From: Sipunculus nudus
Taxonomy: Eukaryota; Annelida; Sipuncula; Golfingiida; Sipunculidae
Length of the DNA: 64,000 nt
Assembly: GCA_026874595.1 (NCBI GenBank)
Contig: CM049313.1
Span: 71,974,659-72,038,658, forward strand
Reading direction: 5' to 3'
Part shown: positions 23,205 to 35,715 of the stretch, piece after piece
Position numbering within the stretch: position 1 is the stretch's first letter
Layout of the letters: each line of letters begins with the position of its first letter
Translations under genes and position numbers: made by a program
The notes under the pieces: model-generated
Databases searched by the model: none
Told to the model about the DNA's origin: nothing
The model's input: the letters and a program-made list of their open reading frames with translations, nothing else

Positions 23205-23269
<65 letters not shown>
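23205..23269. repeat. (TA)n microsatellite
   Basis: About 62 bp of TA immediately right of the transposon remnant. Confidence 0.95.
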
Positions 23270-23271
<2 letters not shown>

Positions 23272-24077
23272 CTCTCTCTGTCTCCCTCCTTTTTTAAATT
23301 GCCTAAGCTCGATTTTTTCCATATTTGATAAATAAAATATCACCGTTTATTCTAAATGTTCACTTTTATGTGGGTCAATGAAAGGTTGCTGAATATAAAC
23401 TGATCTTTTAGGAGCCCTTGCATGGAATGCTTGTCTATATGACTGGTCATCTTTCTGTCACGACCACATATTGGTTCATCGTGTCTCGAGATCTTCATGC
23501 CGCATTATAACTAGGTGTCCTACACCAACTAGAAATGCTATTAAACCTTATTTTTTGGTCCTGAAATGAAAAATTACACTTTAAAATTAAACATGTTCAT
23601 CTGATCTGAGCAACCAATCTGTTTAATATTTGTAAATGATATCAATCGCTTACTTTTTGTAAGTGTTATCAATCAACCCATGCACGAATTTTAACGGTGT
23701 GTGAGATATCGAATTTTGTACTGGATTTTTCACACCTTTCAAAGCAAAAATATTTTTGTATATACATATTGATGTCTTTTTACATTGTATATTTCTATGA
23801 CAAATCATTGTATCACTTATTAAATAAATGTTGGAATTTATTATGTGTATTATGTGTTGACGGCTGATACGTGCAGTTACCATATAAAAGTAACCATATA
23901 TGGCAAATTAGCTAAATGAACCCTTCTGGAGAACGGGCTACAGAGCTTTTCCTTCACGGAAGGTAAAGACCTGAAGATTTTAAAATGATTTTTAGGGGTG
24001 GGTTTTTCGCCTCTGTATTCGCCTTTTTATTTTATCATTCTCTAATTCCTTACCTAAGTGTGTACATCTGCAGCGTT
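23270..24077. other. Non-coding, nothing recognised
   Basis: AT-rich intergenic DNA with no exon-like stretch, inverted repeat or tandem repeat noticed. Confidence 0.5.
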
Positions 24078-24355
24078 CCTTTTCGGTTTGGGACTGGCGG
24101 TAACACTTTCTTCCCATCATGCTATTTGTATCCTGGAGTCTACCGCACCTGCGGGATCCTGGGTGTGTAATCATTACACCGTGGAACTCTCAGTGAATGA
24201 TACATGGTTGTGAGGCACCGCCTTCCCATTAAGCACACCTAGGTGGGGACCGACCGTAAAAATTCTCGCCGCTCCTCAGATGGGATATGAGCTCACGACC
24301 TCCAGACTTTGAATCATGCACGTGCTTTTACCTTCATACCACAGCCCCCGGTAAA
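24078..24355 (-). mobile_element. tRNA-derived SINE, minus strand
   Basis: Same family as the copies at 8205 and 51321. On the minus strand: a head GGGGGCTGTGGTATGAAGG, a decayed B box near 24292 (GTGAGCTCATATC), then GGTCGGTCCCCACC and a 3' part with ACCCGCAGGTGCGG-like sequence near 24148. Its left end GTTCCTTTTCGGTTTGGGACT is shared with the copy at 44097. Confidence 0.7.
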
Positions 24356-26164
24356 ATAATGTTGTCTGGGGTAAACACCACTAACAGATGGATTTCCCGT
24401 TGAATCTGACGCGCAGGATGTTTTAAAGCAAAACCCTCGATAGCATTTATTGGTCCCAGACTCCAAATCACGATGAAACCGCGCCTGAATACACGCCTGT
24501 AATAAACACGGCCACTCCGTGATTATAATTAGCAGTAATTATATGTTATCCGAGCATTTTACGACCTGGAATAATTAGCGTGTTAGTGTCACTTAGTGAG
24601 CTTTAAATTATCATGAAGGCAAACCTTCCACAATTGTAATACGATTACCGGTACTCCGTTCATATTAATTAATATCTGGAGCTAATATTACGTACAGATT
24701 ACATACATTTTAATTCAGTGCCCCGGGTTCCACTTATATTTATCAATCACCCAGGTCAATTAATCTTTTCTATAAATGCTTTTAGTTATTATATACAAAC
24801 TTGAAAAGGGGCCGATGTCTATATCTGCCTATAAATGCACGTTTATCTGCGCAAGTTTGTGAGTCTGTTTATGTCTGTCTTCGTGTGTGCCTATAGGTAT
24901 GTATGTGTCAATTCGCGCGCGCATATATATAGAATTATATATATATATATCCACATAGAATATATATATATATAGTGTGTGTGTGTGTGTAAAAGTTTCA
25001 TTTTCAACAATTAGTGAAGTGTCCATACCAAAAGTAAAAAATATACTTATCTGTTGCTGGAGACAATATCAACATCAAAAGGCCGTACAAAATATTCATT
25101 GTGCTACGGATTCGCCGGTCCTATTTTTAGTGGATTTTTTTCTCTTTTACCAGGTCCTTCGTAATGTTGTTAATTTATGTTATGGTACAAATTCTCTAAA
25201 ATAATTCTAAATGATATGGACTAAATTAAGTGCTGATAAAAAAAAACATTTTATGAGTTGAAGCATATTGTTGTATTTTCTAGACAAATGACAAAATCCC
25301 ACGCATTTCGCCTTGACGAGACCGGCAAAGAAAAAGAAAAGGAAATGAAATCGTCCGCTCGCACCAAGTTTTTCATTCTCAAGTCCGTAAAAATGAATTA
25401 CTTTTGTATGGCCTTAAAGACATTAACAGCGCTATTTATATACCAGTAACAGGTATACAGACTAATCGCATGGTGATCACAGGAGTCTTTGTTTTCCGCT
25501 TGATGGATAAACAAGACGGAGTTATGTGTGAATCACCCCCAGAACGTGACGCTTTTCTCTCACTGGCCTAAGGTGTTTGCTCACGGAGTGTCACGATCAA
25601 AATACAAATAAGAACATTTCTTAATCGGGTGCATATACTTAAGTATTTCAGAAGAACATTGTGTAATAATAACAAATATATTCTCGACTAAATATCTACT
25701 TTCGTCAATGTTGAAACACTTATCTCAAATATAAATATAAAACATAAATGTTTAAAAATAATCCATTTTTCTGCAATTTTTTAATCCTAAATTACGTTTA
25801 ATGCTAATGTACAAGTTTGTCATGATAGCATTTCAGATGTTTATTATTTCTGAAAATAAAACAGAGCAAGAAACATATGAGCAGCAGTTAAGTTACAGGT
25901 AAAGATTTTATAATCTGATGCCAGTCTCATCAAACTTCCCACTTTTTCTTCCCGGTCTTTTGGGTCTGTTCTTTCTCGTAGCTGTCCCCGGTTCCCATTT
26001 CTGCCCCTGCACTTCCTTTCCTTATTGCAGATAAAAAAAAATGGAGCTTATATTTGGTGCATATTTTGCCTGCTCAGTCAGAAATTTAAAAGCCCACATT
26101 TACTTTGTTTTTGAAGAGTAAGGTTAGTTTGAAGAGTGGGGTTAGTGGGAAGGACTTTGTAGCT
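24356..26164. other. Non-coding; a possibly conserved segment at 24380-24720
   Basis: 24380-24720 has balanced, high-complexity sequence with several TAATTA/ATTAATTA homeodomain-type cores and no repeat signature, which could be regulatory. The rest is AT-rich with short TA runs near 24937-24974 and no gene recognised. Confidence 0.4.
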
Positions 26165-26631
26165 AAAGCCCCTTTCACATGCAACGGGCCTACGTAGAGA
26201 TGCGTATAGCGGTGTACCGAGTACTCCGAAATTAGGCTGCGTACTCAGGAAAAAAATGTTGCTTTACGTATACTAGTATATGCGGCGTAGTCCCTGCGTA
26301 GGTTATGCACAGGGTTACGTACGATGACGTATTCCGTCAGACTGGCGTAGGGTATAGCGTACTCTTGCTAAGCATTGTGTACTGTATAGCGTAGTGTTGC
26401 GTAGACTCGCGAAAAAATGCGTACTTTCTGCGCCATTGCTCTACGCCGACAGTACGCGAAAAAAATGAATAGGTTTAATTTTTTGCGTCCTTCTCGGGAA
26501 TCCCCTTGTGTCCCTCGGTGTATTGCCTCGTTGGCGAGCGTATATAGACACAATGTAGGGAAGCGTAATCTCGGCGCTGTCGGAACGCCGCTCTACGCAA
26601 ATCTACGTAGGCCTGGTGTGTCAGGGGCTTT
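26165..26631. mobile_element. 467-bp inverted-repeat element (MITE) with GCGTA subterminal repeats
   Basis: The two ends match as imperfect inverted repeats about 40 bp long: AAAGCCCCT, then GGCCTACGTAGA, then TGCGTA at each end. The interior is dense in GCGTA/TACGT motifs and has no transposase. No clear target duplication seen. Confidence 0.72.
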
Positions 26632-26736
26632 CGAATAAAATCCAAAATTGGTAAGTTACAATTGAAAATAAAATATACAGATTTTTTATGCGTGGGTTTA
26701 AAATTGACGCGGGCAGTGCCTGAGAACCATACCTTT

Positions 26737-26783
26737 TATTATTATTATTATTACTATTATTATTATTATTATTATTATTATTT
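26737..26783. repeat. (TTA)n microsatellite
   Basis: Trinucleotide run ATT/TTA with one interruption (ACT). Confidence 0.93.
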
Positions 26784-27325
26784 TGCCTTATAGGAATGGA
26801 ATGCGACCGCTGCGTGAGGAGTATATGTATCTATAGCGATGTGAGTCTTTTTTTATGTGTGGACAGACAAACACATACAAGTTTATTCCCTGGTGGTCAC
26901 ATGTTTCAAACATACGTCATTACATGAGTCTAGACTGACATCAGCGAACCTGATGTGTGTTAATGAGAGTCGTTGTCACTGTATATAAACATTTTATATC
27001 CATGTAATATAGCAAGTGGGCAATGAGATGTAAGTTTACTTCTTTATGAAAATGGGAGCTTCGATTTCAGAGTTGTTGATACATCTCAGTAGCCTATATA
27101 TATAACACTGCCGGTCTAATGCTTGCTAGCCTATTAATGGGCAGAAATGTTGAGTATATATGCCTATACTACCACAGCTAACCAGATTTCAAATGTCCGT
27201 GGTTACATTCGTCGCCGTCTCCAGTGGCGTAAGTTTGTCTTTTAGGGTAGCAGGCGAGGATCAGAATCCAGATTTCCTTAATCCTGGATCCACGCCTGGG
27301 GGGGGGACTTGTAGACACACACACA

Positions 27326-27372
<47 letters not shown>

Positions 27373-27397
27373 CTTTTAGCATCTGTATGACACATTT

Positions 27398-27452
<55 letters not shown>

Positions 27453-28806
27453 ATATAATTAATCTCATTTCAAATACATATTATTTTTAAGGTTTTAGAA
27501 AATAAGGGATAACGTTTACAGTACAAGTTAATTCTTAACCAAGATTGTTTCATAGTAAACTCATAAATGAAACAAATGTCTATACTTCCATTTATTAATA
27601 TATTTCATTTGCAATGTATAAATATTATTCTCTGAATTTTGGGGGGGGGGGTAATTACATTGACCATCCCCCCCCCTTGTCAAATGTGGGGGATTAATAC
27701 CCAATCCCTCCTTTATTGACGCCCCTGCATCACTCGAATATGTTGTTAATTCCATGAAGCTTGCACTCGTCAGTGATATTGCAGTCATATCGTACAGGCC
27801 TGATGTAACACGACTTGGTATATATTACAGTAGTGCCGCTGTTAACGGTAGGTAAGGGATACGCGTGTGATAAACATGTTCCCAGTTATGAGAACGTGAC
27901 CATAATGCTGTAACACGATCAAGGTCACGACCGGGTAGTTATAGTCTATGACGGTCTGTCTACGACGCCGCCTATGCACGTCTGCTATAATTACGTCTCG
28001 GTCATCAAAGGAACAACAGCGTTTTGACTAAAGGTAAGCTGTTCCATCTCCCAGTTTCCACTTCTACTATTAACAATTTTATTCACTAGAAGTGTCGCTA
28101 TTGTCGGTAAGAGCTCTTGACTCCCAACATCCTCACAGGAAAGACATAAACCGGCCCGCCGATGCTGTTAAGAGGTTTCTTATCAGTCGATCTCCAGCTT
28201 CTCTGAGACAACGTGTCGGTTCTTGTTGGTTATCGATCGGAATGCTGGCTATAATTCACTTCATTCGGTCACATAGAGGGACAATTATTGCTTTTTACTT
28301 TCATTGTACAAACTGCCGAGCCTTGTGATCAGCTGAGGCCTACGCACTGGGGCATTCACTAAATCGAGTTATTTATTATATACCCACTGTAGAAATTACC
28401 GAGTGTTGTAGTAGCGTGGATGCCATGCACATATGCAGGTGATAATATGGGATGCCCTGAACATCTCCTGAGCTGGCGGTGTGTGTTGTTGTATTGAGGC
28501 TGCTGTCTCGTGATTTTGCTGCCCTTGGCGTTGAGTGGCCGGGCAAATGAGGGCACTTGGGAAGGGTGAGTCCATGTATCCTAGGACCCGCAGAGAAATA
28601 TACATTAATTTTAGTTGATGAAACACGTCTGTTCAATTAATATGCCTTCACAGTCTAGGCGGATGAAATAGGCGCTATCATTCGATTACCGGTCCGATGA
28701 ACGTGCCATTTAGAGCTACCAAGATGGTATGCGGATTCAGTGGCCTGCACTGTTGTGTAAACACACGACTGTGTATGCTCCGCCCTGACGTGCATTTCGG
28801 GGTGAC
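26784..28806. other. Non-coding; TA arrays and a repeat-free block at 27830-28340
   Basis: Contains an imperfect end of the GGATCC element family at about 27225-27310, TA arrays at 27328-27457 and paired poly-G/poly-C runs at about 27641-27677. 27830-28340 is high-complexity, less AT-rich and repeat-free, possibly regulatory. The minus-strand open frames at 28359-28636 are not recognised as any family. Confidence 0.4.
27328..27457. repeat. Two adjacent (TA)n arrays
   Basis: TA tracts at about 27328-27370 and 27400-27457 separated by about 30 bp; the first follows an ACACAC run. Confidence 0.93.
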
Positions 28807-28832
28807 GGGGGGGGGGGGGGGGGGGGGGGGGG
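28807..28832. repeat. Poly-G tract
   Basis: 26 consecutive G, directly before the left end of the dispersed repeat at 28841. Confidence 0.95.
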
Positions 28833-28840
28833 CATGCATT

Positions 28841-29610
28841 TTTAGCTCAGCTGACTATAAGTCAGCTGAGCTAAAGTCGTGGGCCATTGTGGTCCGTCGT
28901 CCGTCCGTCTGTCTCTGTCCGTCCGTTAGACTGGCACGTTTTGAAACCGTTAGACCTACGAATCCAAAATTCGGCATACTGTTAGATGTCCCCAAAATCT
29001 CCTACCATACCGAAAATTGTGTCAATATTACTTCGTTCCTTCGAGTTATTTAGAAAAAACCTCAAATTTCCATTAAAACCTATTATCACACTTCAGGACT
29101 GCCTAATATCAAAAAACACTTTTCTGTTTTTCTTAATATTTACCAGAAGTTATCTCCTATAAATTTCCTATATACATGCCAGAAATTAAGTCCGTTAAGT
29201 ATAATTTCTCTAAGTTATTGGCCCGAACATAATGGACTTTGTAAAAAAATCAGGAAAAATATTTACTCACTTAACATGAGAAATATTGAAACTAGAGACT
29301 ATTTTTCCAAGTATATAACTTTGTTTAATTAAGATTCAATTGTTTACCCAAAATTAGATCTGAATTTTGTAAATTTTTTAAATTATTAGTATAAAAATAA
29401 AATCAGTACCTTAAATTTTGCCCAACTTTGACCATGGTACATTTTTTCCTGTAAGTATTATTGATTTAATTTTTCACAGCATGTAAACAAAAGTATTTTA
29501 TTTGTTTAAAACTGAAATTTGAAAATAAAAGCTTGAAAATTAGGCTAGTTATTGATTTTTCTCTTGAGGCTCTATATTGTAGTCATTTGCTTTGATAACA
29601 GATTACAGAT
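28841..29610 (+). mobile_element. Dispersed repeat with terminal hairpin and GTCCGTCC run (copy A)
   Basis: Begins with a perfect 13-bp inverted repeat (AGCTCAGCTGACT, loop ATA) at 28844-28872, then a GTCCGTCCGTCTGTC run, then about 650 bp closely matching 40575-41240: the same CACGTTTTGAAACCGT, ATTCGGCATA, TTAGATGTCCCCAA and CTTTGACCATGG blocks in the same order. No coding capacity. A non-autonomous mobile repeat of unknown class. Confidence 0.75.
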
Positions 29611-30771
29611 GCAGGACCCACTCCAGGTCACTGGAAGTCAGCTATGCAAGGCTTTCTGATTTGTTACAGTCACTAGGGAGATCCCCTGCTGTGACATGTG
29701 TACAGTTATTCTCATATCAACACCCCCATCCCCCACCCCCCAAATTATATATTCAGTTGTATATTATTGCAGATATAAAACTTTAAAAAGAATTAGGAAA
29801 TAATTGAAACTTCATATATTATCAGCTTTGTTTGTCTACCAGTCTGTCTGTCCTTTTTTAAGCATTAAGTTATTTTGAACCCTGCAAGCATTGTTGAATT
29901 AAGTGAAAATCCTATGTATTATATATACACTATAATAATACAGATATATTGTAAATCCCACCATTCCACACCCCCCCCCCCCCTCCCCACCACCACCAAG
30001 TCCTTTCATCTTTGGACTATGGACATTAGTTGTATTTCAACTGTACACATTTCATAAAATAAAAAATACATATATTTAATAATATATATTCTAAAAAAAT
30101 AGATTCAATTGAACAAATGTGTAAACTACTGAAATGTCAACAGTTAATCAAAAAGCCAACTAATGATCATGGTAATAGTACAGATTATTTGTTAACAAAC
30201 TGCTCACATGCTTCAGTTTCAACATTAGGAAAGATATGGTCAGGTCACAAAATATTATTTGCAACAATTTCTTGCACATCAATATAAACCAATCATATAA
30301 TACAAACAATGGCCTATATTACCTCTTCCTCTTAAACTTTATTTGGATTTGATATTATTCTAGATATATATATATATAAATCGAACCGCTGCCAAACATC
30401 CAAACAATAGAAATACTGTCAGTAGCTCAGATTAAAGGTTGGCTCAAATAACAGTAAAAACCACAAAGGAATAAGTATTGATCGAGCAAACACAGTTTTA
30501 TAATCACACTTGTACTCGTTCTGTCACAAGTTATTGGCCTGTGTTAATGTTGAACTCAATTAAAATCAACATTGTTTAAGCCTTTTCGTTATCAGTAAAC
30601 TATCACACAATAAGGATTAAAAGTTAAATGACGCTACGATGATAAAAGTCACATACACTTGGGATAACATATATGTGGTGGATGGTGGCCACCGGTGTAT
30701 TAAAAGAGCTGGGAAGTTTACTTCTCCCCAACATGCTATTGTGACGATTTGAGTATGATCTGCATTGTTAC
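29611..30771. other. Non-coding, nothing recognised
   Basis: AT-rich intergenic DNA with a C-rich run at about 29970-29990 and a short TA run near 30366. No exon or inverted-repeat element noticed. Confidence 0.5.
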
Positions 30772-30980
30772 AAAAGCGGATCGGGGAGGGGGGGGGGGGG
30801 GGGGGGGTGGCTCCCCTTTTTTTTAGTCACCGCAATTTTTTTTAAGGGGGTTTTGATCAAATTTTGCCGATTGAACCCCCTCTATCGTGACCTCGGGACC
30901 TTCCATTAGGGTTTTCATTAGTCCTCGTGAGTTGGCCCCCTCCCCCTCCCTCTTACCTCAATCCTGGATCCGCCCCTGCA
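30772..30980. mobile_element. Short GGCGGATCC-family element with poly-G core
   Basis: The left end AAAGCGGATC and the complement of the right end GCAGGGGCGGATCCAGG form an inverted repeat. A G run of about 25 lies near the left end. Same family as 33787 and 51849: both this copy and 51849 carry CATTAGTCCTC near the right end. Confidence 0.55.
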
Positions 30981-32425
30981 TTATAAATGCTATGCATGTA
31001 TATCTTGAACATGAACTTGTGATAACCATTTTAATGTTTGTTATCGACTCCATTGAGTTTCCATTTATATCGTCGTTAAACCTTATACGAAATAATTCTT
31101 ATTTTTGTTAATAACGGTTGAATGAAATTTTACCGTCTGTTTCTTCTCTGACTCTCAGAAAACATTTTTTGTGGTTTTATTTGACAGTTTGATAAATTAA
31201 TTCCGTATCAGTATAATTATATATTCCGGGTGTGATCCATATATAGCCAATCAAACATGTAGTAGGCTATGTACTGTTATATGGCCCGGTAATCACCCGT
31301 TTTTTTTTTAACTTAACTCACAGTACAAAACAAAAAACGCCTGGAGATTTTTTATCTTAATTTTCGATTAATTAAGAAATACATTATGTATCTGCATAAG
31401 TTGTGCTGGAATTACTTTTTTTGCTTAATATTTTAAACTAAATTACAACGCTTATGAATTTAAACATAAAAAATAAAAATAAAAATTATATTTATCAAAT
31501 TGTAAGGATTTTTCAGCTTTCAGAAAATGTATACTTCAAGCAATCCCAAAACAGCAGATTGATCAATGCAACGGAAAAACTGAAAGTCAGGTCAATCTGG
31601 GGAACCAGTTCTGCTGCCTTGATTATTTTGGTAATAGTTTTCAACCACAGTTTGTTATCAGCTTGATGCTAATGTCCAGATCGTTTATAACCATGCACCA
31701 CCTGACGGAAGTATTATGTTTTTGCCATCATCGGTCTGTCTGCAAGCAACTAATAACAAAAAATAATATATAGTAAAGAATTTTTGTGTGTCGGATTAGG
31801 GTTAACTAAAGGAACTTGTTTTTTTTTAACTAATTTTGATCACCATGTATTTTGTTTGTTTCTTTATACAAATGCGAGATGGGGCAATTTGTTTGCCCTG
31901 GCCGATGGCGAGACCATCTTCATACACTACTATACTAGGGAAACTCAAGTGTACATTATACTGCCTGCAATGTGCACAAGTGTGGCAACACCGGAGCCGC
32001 TTTTGTTCTGGCGGCTAGAAATGACCTGTGATGCTACCATCGAGATGATGAACTGTGACACATTTCTCTCTGCTTTGATTAATGCATATACAACGAGGTT
32101 TGATAGGATTTTGGTGACCCAGAATGTTGGCTGAAGTATGATCTTGTCGCAGGAAAACACGGTGCATGTGTAAGTACTTAGGGTTTGATAAGGATAATGT
32201 TGAGACAGATAACGTATCGGTATATCATGATCAAAGTATAAGACCTGGCACATTTATCATGTTTTGATGACAGATGCCAGACAACATGCACTTGTAAATT
32301 ATACACATCATTATATACATATAATCTCATATACACGAACACAGTGACATGCCGTATACAGTAAGCCTGGAGTTCGCGTATGTCGTTTCCACAAAAATGT
32401 CAATAGTATTTGCACAACTCACACA

Positions 32426-32511
<86 letters not shown>

Positions 32512-33786
32512 CATAATAAATGATGAATCTTTGTCAGGAAGCTACTCTGTGGCCACGTCTGTCTTACGTGGTATATTTCCCCAGGAATCCTGAGGAATTT
32601 TATATATCGTGAAGGGCTTTCGCGAACTATCTGTTAGAAACTATGCCATGCAGTGAACTCAGCCCATGTGTGCTCTGTCCATGGAAAACCTTTACCGGGC
32701 GACTCGAACCCAGCTGGCCCAAGTCACGGGGACCATTTCCAAACGCAAGAACGTGTGTTATCAAAAGTAGGGGCAAAATTCAAACGATATCTTAGTAGCA
32801 TATTTGCATATATATACCTGTTACAAGTGAGCTGCAAGCATTCAATGCACAGCGTATAAATAAAAGCAGAAATTACATCCGTCCGTGCCGAAGGTTGTTA
32901 TACATCAGCGTACAATCGATGGAACCCTTTTTATTATAACGTCAGTGCACACAGTGTCGTGTAGTCACCCTTGCGTGTCGATCCCGTCGATTTCAGTACA
33001 GGTCACACCTGTGTCTGGTGCATGTACATTTCACCAGAGGCAGACACGTGAGTACAAGGGTTCCGTATATTGACTTAAATAATGGGAGAAGTATCAATAA
33101 TGATTTGTACATGCCACTGCCATAGCCAGCTCTGTACAGCGGTTATAAACAACATTCTCTTTCATAATGAGCGTTTCTGGGATAGGCCTACTTGTTCTGA
33201 TATAAACATGACTTGCTATTTTTAGAACCGGTCATAGCACAGGCAAAGTTTAAACGTGTTTACAACATTTTTATGGAGCTAAATTCACTTGTTGTCATAC
33301 TACAACTGGGAGCTTGTTGACCAATGAAGTCAGTTAAGCAGATAGATGCGAGTGCAGTTAATAATTATACAGATATTATGATAGGACGTTGTGACATATC
33401 ATTACAGATACAACTTAATTAAATATGGACTACATTTATCTAAAAACCCGCAGGATAAACTGGTGAATCTGCGCCTCGTGCTGGCCTATCATGCACCATT
33501 TTGTATTCTGAGGAATATTTAATAGGGTCATAAAATATGCCTGCTGTTTGCTCGTTCACCTACGCGGAAACTTTAAATGACTTTGACGATACGGTTCTCA
33601 AGACTCGTATATTTCCTTTGGTTGTATATTTCACTTTCTTTCAAACCAGTTCTCCTCAGAGGATATATCTAGGCATTGTCAATGATAAACCTCTGTCAGC
33701 GAACATGCGTCCTACTACTTTTACGCTGAAATCGAACAGTGTTGCGCATGAATTGTACAATACACTTATTACTTAAAAGAGCAAAC
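30981..33786. other. Non-coding, no gene recognised
   Basis: Contains a long (TA)n array at 32429-32509. Open frames at 31784-32134 and 31945-32253 overlap on opposite strands and match no family I know. A short stretch at 32999-33046 sits between acceptor-like and donor-like signals but cannot be assigned. Confidence 0.4.
32429..32509. repeat. (TA)n microsatellite
   Basis: About 80 bp of pure AT dinucleotide. Confidence 0.96.
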
Positions 33787-33943
33787 CAGGGGCGGATCCC
33801 GGATTTAGGAAAGGGGGTCCAACCCAGGACTCATAAAAAAACTTCAAAAAGATCTCAAGGTCCGGAAAAGGAGGTCCAGGCCGTTAAATGTGGACAACCC
33901 CCCCCCCCCCCCCCCCCCCCCCCGGTCCCTGAATCCGTTTCTG
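33787..33943. mobile_element. Short GGCGGATCC-family element with poly-C core
   Basis: Left end CAGGGGCGGATCCCGG; the complement of the right end CAGAAACGGATTCAGGG pairs with it. A run of about 26 C lies near the right end, and CCAACCCAGGACTCAT matches the family's right-half motif. Confidence 0.6.
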
Positions 33944-34830
33944 CAAATATGGAGTATGCACGGATATGGCATTGTAAATATAAAAAGAGACTGCATGTGC
34001 TTGCTAATTGATATTATGTCATACAATTCTTTCCAGATTATTTGAAGATGCAAATGCAACGTGATACTTTATGTAGCTATTTAACCCGTATACAACATGA
34101 ACCAATGGCTGAAATGTCAATGGGTTTTGGGGGGTTGACTATGATAGCATGTCTGCGTAACAAGTGAGGGATTGAAGGTCAAATGTTGTTCACAGTGCAA
34201 AAATGAACTGAGGTCAGAAACTGGGGAAAAAAGTCAAGTCAAGCAAACCAGAGACCTTCAGTAGGGTCCAATCATTTGCCATCAACAGAGATCGGCTCGT
34301 AGTATAGTCCACAGAAATTCTGTAGCCCCAAAGAAGGGTCATGGTTTGCGTTCGTCTCGTCCCAAGACGCTTTATTCCGATTTGCTCTGCTCCTCATCAT
34401 CAACGTCTTCAGTTTGGCCCTACAGTTTAAACCGTTTATTGTTCCAAATAAGGGAACCCTTTGAAACCGTATAAGTAACTTTTTATCCGGTGTCAACATA
34501 AAATTATTATCCGTTCGTTGCGTTTGTGTATTGTATGAAACTTCTGAATGAATGTAACACCAAAGTAATACTCAATTGCCTTACAAATCAGTAATTTTAC
34601 AAGAGACCTAATGTTTACATAGATAAAAAGTCGCTTTGATTTTATGAAGTATCCCACAGCCTTTAGCGATGAGATTAAGACTGGGACCCCGCTCCGATAA
34701 TATCGCTGTTGGAACTGGAAAAATTGGGCGTTAATAGGAACTGTGCGATCCAAGTTAATTTCCTGGTCGTTGCTGACGTCCTTGCCCTGTTAATAATTGT
34801 TTACTATAGTATATATACTATATATTTTAT

Positions 34831-35004
34831 TTCACCAATCACCACTCGGTGATATTAGCCATCTTGGCTAGTGTTATATTATTCATGTAAAAAGCTCCTT
34901 TGTTGTTGTTGTGCGGGCTCCTGTCACAAGTATACAGCTCGTCGGTCAGAGAACCGTGTATTAGGTTTTAAATTTGCAGCAAGATATCTGTCCCAAAAAC
35001 AAGG
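34831..35004 (+). promoter_or_regulatory. Possible promoter and untranslated first exon of the SLC16 gene
   Basis: A TATA-like motif near 34830 is followed by a stretch ending AAAACAAGG just before a strong donor GTAAGT at about 35005. The ATG exon at 36485 has an acceptor (CATACTCAG) at about 36457, so an untranslated upstream exon is needed; this is one candidate about 1.5 kb upstream. No direct support. Confidence 0.22.
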
Positions 35005-35269
35005 GTAAGTCTAGATAGTTCTGCCAGCCGTAACATTGACACACGCTGTATAGGCTGGACTGTAAAAACGTTCTACAACAATTTGACGTCCCCAGCTTTT
35101 GTCTAAATTCATCGTTAAACTACCGAGACATTTTAACACACATTTTGACATGAACGGGGAAGGACGCCTTTCTGTTGACTAGCGTGTGTTTATTAGGGCT
35201 GCAGCTTTTATCGAACACAGCCTCCATGGTTGGTAGCAAGCGAAGCATTTGATTACAGACTGGTATACG

Positions 35270-35715
35270 CCTGTCTATGCGGGTATGTTTTAGTGTATAC
35301 CCACCGCCCGTCCGTCTGTCCGTCGTTCTGTCCGTTAATTTTTACTGTCGCCGCAACAACTTAATAAGGTCAGAGGTCACTATGCTACTTTGTGGTGTCG
35401 CCGACATAACTTACGAGGAATATGATGGATTTTGATCAAACTCAACAGAATTGGAAATCAATAAAAATCTCGCCTAAGTTCGATTACCAGCAAACTCCAC
35501 GCATACTTAATAGGTCAAAGGTCACCGCAATTTTGAGGCACCGTGGTGACTTACAAATATCCTATGGATATTCATGAACTTTGTGATGAGCATTAACCAA
35601 TACAGTTTCTCACCTGGATTACAATCTCAGCAATTTCATGCATATTTAATGAGGTCAGGTGACACAGGATATGCAACGGGCGTACCAATGCACCAATGGC
35701 GGTGCTCTTGTTTCT
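35270..35715. mobile_element. Dispersed non-coding repeat with CCGTCCGTC run
   Basis: Starts near GTATACCCACCGCCCGTCCGTC and runs through repeated AATRAGGTCARAGGTCAC motifs to GGCGGTGCTCTTG. The opening resembles other GTCCGTCC-bearing repeats, but the body differs from 28841 and 40575. A single copy in this window, so repeat status is inferred from its style. Confidence 0.4.

Noticed and set aside
22752-23335. Open frames encoding alternating Tyr-Ile
   Set aside because: Translation of (TA)n microsatellites; the same applies near 67, 976, 27160, 51112, 54349 and 63192.
28797-28840. Regulatory or telomeric significance of the poly-G run
   Set aside because: Pure homopolymers occur throughout the window, several inside mobile-element remnants; no telomeric hexamer is present.
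31784-32253. Overlapping open frames of 116 (+) and 102 (-) codons
   Set aside because: Unrecognised on both strands, no splice-site or composition support; overlapping opposite frames of this length are expected by chance.
34272-34753. Minus-strand open frames of 75 and 86 codons
   Set aside because: No family match, no clear acceptor/donor pair; left as non-coding.
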